Positions 61,027 to 64,000 of a stretch of DNA of 64,000 bases are shown here, in pieces. The notes under the pieces are model-generated. The model was given only the letters and a program-made list of their open reading frames with translations. It had not been told where the DNA came from and did no database searches. The stretch covers positions 1 to 64,000 of the forward strand of contig JAFTPN010000082.1 of NCBI GenBank assembly GCA_017463245.1. Direction: 5' to 3'. The stretch is from Clostridia bacterium (lineage in GTDB: Bacteria > Bacillota > Clostridia > Christensenellales > Aristaeellaceae). The translations under genes and the position numbers were made by a program. Each line of letters opens with the position of its first letter. Within the stretch, counting starts at the first letter, position 1.

Positions 61027-61875
61027 TCACGCGCCGAGGTTCTTCAGAAACTCGGTCTTTTTCTTTTCCTGATAGGCTCCCGCATAGCTGCCGTCCAGCA
61101 GGTGCTGGAAGCCCTCGTCCATGAACTCCTGCCAGCTTTCCTTTTCCCGGCGCACCAGAATGGGATAATACCCCACCCCGTTCTTTTCCGCCGCAGCCAG
61201 GTCGCCGGGGGCGTCGCCGCACATCAGCACCTTGGCGGGATCGTAGCCCTTCTTCAGCAGCTCCGCAATGCAATGCGCCTTGCTGCCCGCATCCTGCGCC
61301 AGCACGATGTCCGTATGGGGCAGCAGACCATACATCTCCCACTCCTCCAGCACCGCACCCAGGTTGGCGCTGCTCACGATGGCCACATCCGCCTTCTCGT
61401 GGGCAAAGGCCAGAGCCTCCTTAGCCAGGGGGAAGGGAAGCTTCACATCATCCGGCAGGGCGGTAATGGAGCTATTCACCGCCTTGCTCCAGTTGAGCGC
61501 CTTGCGCAGGGACACGCTCTCCGGGCTGGCCTCAATGGCGCGGGTCAGCGCATCGTTGGACAGCTCCGGGCTTTCCTCTGCCCACTTGAGCAGCGCGGCG
61601 ATATCCTCAATGGCCGTATACTGCCCGTTGATTTCCTTAAGCGCCATGGCCAACCCCTTAAAGCGGTTGATGCCCCGGGTCATGGTGTAGAGGTTGATAT
61701 CGTTCCACCGTGCCAAAATGGGTTCAGCCCACTGCTGCAAGCCCCATTCCTCCACCATGCAGGGACCAAAGCACCGGAAGTGCTTCACGTCCATGGTGTC
61801 CATGGCGCAGCCGTCGCTGTCCACGCACACAAGATAATCATGCTTTTTCTGATATTGTTCCAGGTTCTTTGCCAT
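61027..61875 (-). CDS. HAD-family hydrolase
   Basis: A 282-residue phosphatase-type protein. Motif I is VCVDSDGCAMDT (nucleophile and acid aspartates), motif II VAIVSSAN, the lysine lies in DAGSKAHC, and motif III is MCGDAPGDLAAA. A large helical cap is inserted between motifs I and II, as in beta-phosphoglucomutase or phosphatase-type HADs. It lies 19 bases upstream of the GH3 gene, so action on the released or phosphorylated sugar is likely. ATG 61875 follows AAAGGGGAC. The AT-rich region upstream (61876-61990) contains no clear promoter hexamers. Confidence 0.85.
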   Translation of the reverse strand: MAKNLEQYQKKHDYLVCVDSDGCAMDTMDVKHFRCFGPCMVEEWGLQQWAEPILARWNDINLYTMTRGINRFKGLAMALKEINGQYTAIEDIAALLKWAEESPELSNDALTRAIEASPESVSLRKALNWSKAVNSSITALPDDVKLPFPLAKEALAFAHEKADVAIVSSANLGAVLEEWEMYGLLPHTDIVLAQDAGSKAHCIAELLKKGYDPAKVLMCGDAPGDLAAAEKNGVGYYPILVRREKESWQEFMDEGFQHLLDGSYAGAYQEKKKTEFLKNLGA

Positions 61876-62027
61876 CAAGCAGTCCCCTTTCGGTTGCTAT
61901 CATATAAAATAAGTATAGTTTTTCTTTTTCCAGTTTGGTAGAGCGCATTTCTGTTTTCTTTCGTAGAATTTTTACCAAATCGGCCAATTATGCAGTATCC
62001 AGGCTGTATTTTCCTTGGCGCAGCATC

Positions 62028-62056
62028 TTCCACAGGCCGACAAATCATGCTATAAT
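62028..62056 (+). promoter_or_regulatory. Promoter of cimA
   Basis: Consensus TATAAT at 62051-62056 with extended TGC; the -35 (TCCACA, 62029-62034) is weak. The start codon is 35 bases downstream, leaving no room for a T-box leader. Confidence 0.65.
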
Positions 62057-62090
62057 ACTTGTAACATTGCAGATTTCGGAGGGATGGAAG

Positions 62091-63671
62091 ATGATCAGGC
62101 TCCTGGACACGACCCTGCGCGACGGCGCGCAGGCGGAGGGCGTCACCTTCTCCCTGGAGGATAAAAAGCGCATCGCCCTGGCGCTGGACGACCTGGGCGT
62201 GCAATACATCGAGGGCGGCAACCCCGCCGCCAATCCCAAGGACGCAGCCTTCTTTGCCGAATTCCGCGGCAAGCGCCTGCGCCATGCAAAGCTGGTAGCC
62301 TTCGGCTCCACCATCCGTCCCGGCGAACAGGCCAAGGGCGATGCCGGGCTGGCCGCACTTCTTTCCTGCGGCGTGGATACGGTGACCATCTTCGGCAAAA
62401 GCTCTATCCTGCACGTGGAGCAGGTGCTGCGCTGCACCCGGGAGGAAAACCTGCGCCTCATCCGCGAAAGCATTGCCTACCTCACCGAGCGCGGCCTGCG
62501 GGTCTGGTTCGATGCAGAGCATTTCTTCGATGGCTACAAGGCCGACAGCGCCTACGCCCTCTCCACCCTGCAGGCCGCCATGGAGGGCGGTGCCGAGTGC
62601 CTCACCCTCTGCGATACCAACGGCGGTTCCCTGCCCGATGAAGTAGCAGAGATCGTCTGCACCGTGTGCCAGCAGTTCGATATCCCCGTGGGCATCCATT
62701 GCCATAACGACTGCGGCCTGGCCACCGCCTGTTCTCTGGCGGCGGTGCAGTCCGGTGCCACCAGCGTGCAGGGCACCATGGGCGGCATCGGCGAGCGCTG
62801 CGGCAATGCAGACCTGACCACCATCATCCCCCTGCTGGAAATGAAGCTGAACCTCCCCTGCCTGCCGGAAGGCCACCTGCCCATGCTGACCCACACCGCC
62901 CGCTTTGTGGCCGAGGTGATGAACCTCTCCCTCAACGAGCGTGCGCCCTTCGTGGGCCACACCGCCTTTGCCCACAAGGGCGGTATGCACATCGACGGGG
63001 TGATCAAGCACTCCGCCACCTTCGAGCAGATCCCCCCGGAGAGCGTGGGCAACCAGCGCCGCTTTCTCATCAGCGATCAGGCTGGCCGCGCCGGGGTGTA
63101 CGCCCGCCTCAGCCGCATCCTGCCCGATGTGAACCGGGACAGCACCGAGATGGCGCAGGTCATTGCCCGGCTGAAGGAAAAGGAAGCCCGCGGCTATACC
63201 TACGAGAACGCGGATGGTTCCTTTGCCCTCATGGCGCTGGACACCCTTGGCCGCCGCCCGAAGTTCTTCCAGGTGGTGGACTTCCATGTGCTGTGCCACA
63301 GCCCCATGAACATGCAGGCCGTGGACAAGAGCGCCCAGGCCTATGTGAAGGTGGAGGTGGGCGGCAAGGAGGGCATCAACGCCGGTGAAGGCGACGGCCC
63401 CGTGAACGCCCTGGACATCGCCCTGCGCAAGACCCTGGCAGACTTCTACCCAGCCATCAACAACATGCGCCTGAAGGACTTCAAGGTGCGCGTGCTGGAC
63501 ATGGGCGGCACCGCCTCCACCGTGCGCGTGTCCATCGAATCCACCGATGGGCAGCACGTCTGGAGTACCGTGGGCGTATCCAGCAACATCATCCAGGCCT
63601 GCTTCAAGGCGCTGGTGGACTCCATCGACTTCATGCTCACCTATCATGTCGATAATCGTCCGAAATTGTAA
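62091..63671 (+). CDS. cimA: (R)-citramalate synthase CimA
   Basis: A 526-residue enzyme of the isopropylmalate synthase superfamily. [20 protein letters not shown] is the acetyl-CoA/metal region of Cim[14 protein letters not shown] supplies metal ligands, and [12 protein letters not shown] and the C-terminal regulatory domain ([12 protein letters not shown]) follow. CimA condenses pyruvate and acetyl-CoA to citramalate for the threonine-independent route to isoleucine. Homocitrate or isopropylmalate synthases lack the Q-A-E-G-V-T-F form. ATG 62091 has GGAGGGA upstream. No leu or ilv genes are adjacent. Confidence 0.93.
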   Translation: MIRLLDTTLRDGAQAEGVTFSLEDKKRIALALDDLGVQYIEGGNPAANPKDAAFFAEFRGKRLRHAKLVAFGSTIRPGEQAKGDAGLAALLSCGVDTVTIFGKSSILHVEQVLRCTREENLRLIRESIAYLTERGLRVWFDAEHFFDGYKADSAYALSTLQAAMEGGAECLTLCDTNGGSLPDEVAEIVCTVCQQFDIPVGIHCHNDCGLATACSLAAVQSGATSVQGTMGGIGERCGNADLTTIIPLLEMKLNLPCLPEGHLPMLTHTARFVAEVMNLSLNERAPFVGHTAFAHKGGMHIDGVIKHSATFEQIPPESVGNQRRFLISDQAGRAGVYARLSRILPDVNRDSTEMAQVIARLKEKEARGYTYENADGSFALMALDTLGRRPKFFQVVDFHVLCHSPMNMQAVDKSAQAYVKVEVGGKEGINAGEGDGPVNALDIALRKTLADFYPAINNMRLKDFKVRVLDMGGTASTVRVSIESTDGQHVWSTVGVSSNIIQACFKALVDSIDFMLTYHVDNRPKL

Positions 63672-63709
63672 CAAACAGTTCTTCAAACTTATTGAAAACG
63701 TTACAATTT
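63663..63709. other. Inverted repeat over the cimA stop codon
   Basis: AAATTGTAAC (63663-63672, including the TAA stop) and GTTACAATTT (63700-63709) are perfect complements 27 bases apart. It may end the cimA transcript or be an operator for the sigma factor gene; the right arm overlaps a possible ECF-type -35 region. Confidence 0.5.
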
Positions 63710-63742
63710 TCTTGGAATAAAACCGGGAGGGACATCGTTTAT

Positions 63743-64000
63743 ATGGATGGAAGAACCATCATGGCGGCTCTGCGCCGCTTGCAGGGCTTGTGCATCCGCT
63801 CCGCCCTGGCAGAGGAGGACGACGATGTGCAGGCAGCTGCCACCACCCGCGACCCCATGGCATACTTTGAAGACCTATACGAAAAGTATGCCACCGATGT
63901 TCTGCGGGTATGCTACTTCTACCTGGGTGACCGCCACAAGGCCGAGGACGTGTGCCAGGACGTGTTCGTCCGGCTGATCACCAACGCCCCCGACCTGCAG
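63743..64000 (+). CDS. ECF-type RNA polymerase sigma factor, 5' part
   Basis: The first 86 codons are present; the frame is open to the window edge. FEDLYEKYATDVLRVCYFYL and AEDVCQDVFVRLI are the core of sigma region 2. About 45 residues, including an acidic AEEDDDVQ patch, precede the domain. The ATG 63743 lies 12 bases after GGGAGG, which is long; ATG 63761 is the alternative. ECF factors are usually followed by an anti-sigma gene, which would lie outside the window. TTGAAAACGTTACA and a downstream GGAATAA before the gene could be its own autoregulated promoter. Confidence 0.8.
   Translation, partial: MDGRTIMAALRRLQGLCIRSALAEEDDDVQAAATTRDPMAYFEDLYEKYATDVLRVCYFYLGDRHKAEDVCQDVFVRLITNAPDLQ

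Noticed and set aside
61880..62090. Possible T-box or leucine-type leader before cimA
   Set aside because: The TATAAT at 62051-62056 leaves a leader of about 30 bases; no specifier loop or T-box sequence is seen.

Overview
The window looks like a chromosomal segment of an uncultured, GC-rich, spore-forming gut Clostridia (Eubacteriales; family not resolvable from this sequence). Evidence: the order dgt-dnaG-rpoD-trmK-nif3-zinc-ribbon protein is typical of Firmicutes. Sporulation-type cell-wall proteins (SpoIID/LytB, a SpoIIQ-like LytM protein) are present, as are a flavodiiron protein (anaerobe), a clostridial GlgC/GlgD pair, a bile-salt-hydrolase-like enzyme, strong AGGAGG ribosome binding sites and consensus SigA promoters. 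TTG and GTG starts are common. No phage, CRISPR array or insertion sequence was seen.

Layout. 0-5.2 kb: 3' end of a UxaA-type sugar-acid dehydratase, an MFS transporter, a YbhN-type membrane protein with murC, and a radical SAM protein of the spore-photoproduct-lyase type whose promoter lies beside a LexA-like box. 5.2-10.2 kb: a resistance block made of an Erm-type 23S rRNA methyltransferase gene preceded by an 18-codon leader peptide and a long hairpin, then a MarR-regulated heterodimeric ABC exporter. 10.2-17.6 kb: dgt, dnaG, rpoD, a small unknown gene, trmK, nif3 and a C4 zinc-ribbon protein, interspersed with structured intergenic repeats. 17.6-23.7 kb: flavodiiron protein, a glycoside-hydrolase-like protein, nitroreductase, Gfo/Idh/MocA oxidoreductase and a MATE exporter. 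23.9-30.3 kb: tRNA-Arg(ACG), an aroA-aroC-pheA operon and an sdaAB-sdaAA-membrane protein operon. 30.4-33.4 kb: IclR regulator, KDPG aldolase fused to a VOC-like domain, and KDG kinase.

33.4-49.7 kb: bile-salt-hydrolase-like amidase, a Cache/GGDEF diguanylate cyclase, a GT2 glycosyltransferase, an ABC exporter pair, tex, an HI0933-type flavoprotein, TspO, a TrmN6-like methyltransferase, a SpoIID protein with eight SH3 repeats and an AraC regulator. 49.8-56.3 kb: a complete glycogen synthesis cluster, glgB-glgC-glgD-glgA; GlgA and GlgB both carry Lys/Ala/Pro/Glu-rich tails. 56.4-64 kb: a small membrane protein, the SpoIIQ-like protein and glmS; a GH3 enzyme with a HAD phosphatase; citramalate synthase; and the 5' end of an ECF-type sigma factor gene cut by the window edge.

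How the genes work together. UxaA, KDG kinase and KDPG aldolase are consecutive steps of uronate catabolism, with the IclR protein as likely regulator. AroA, AroC and PheA take shikimate-3-phosphate towards phenylpyruvate. The glg operon makes storage glycogen. GlmS, MurC, the GH3 enzyme and the SpoIID/SpoIIQ-like proteins belong to wall synthesis, recycling and spore engulfment. The most notable non-coding signals are the erm leader and a 173-175 bp dispersed repeat whose two copies, 29 kb apart, keep the same hairpins with different but compensating stem sequences.
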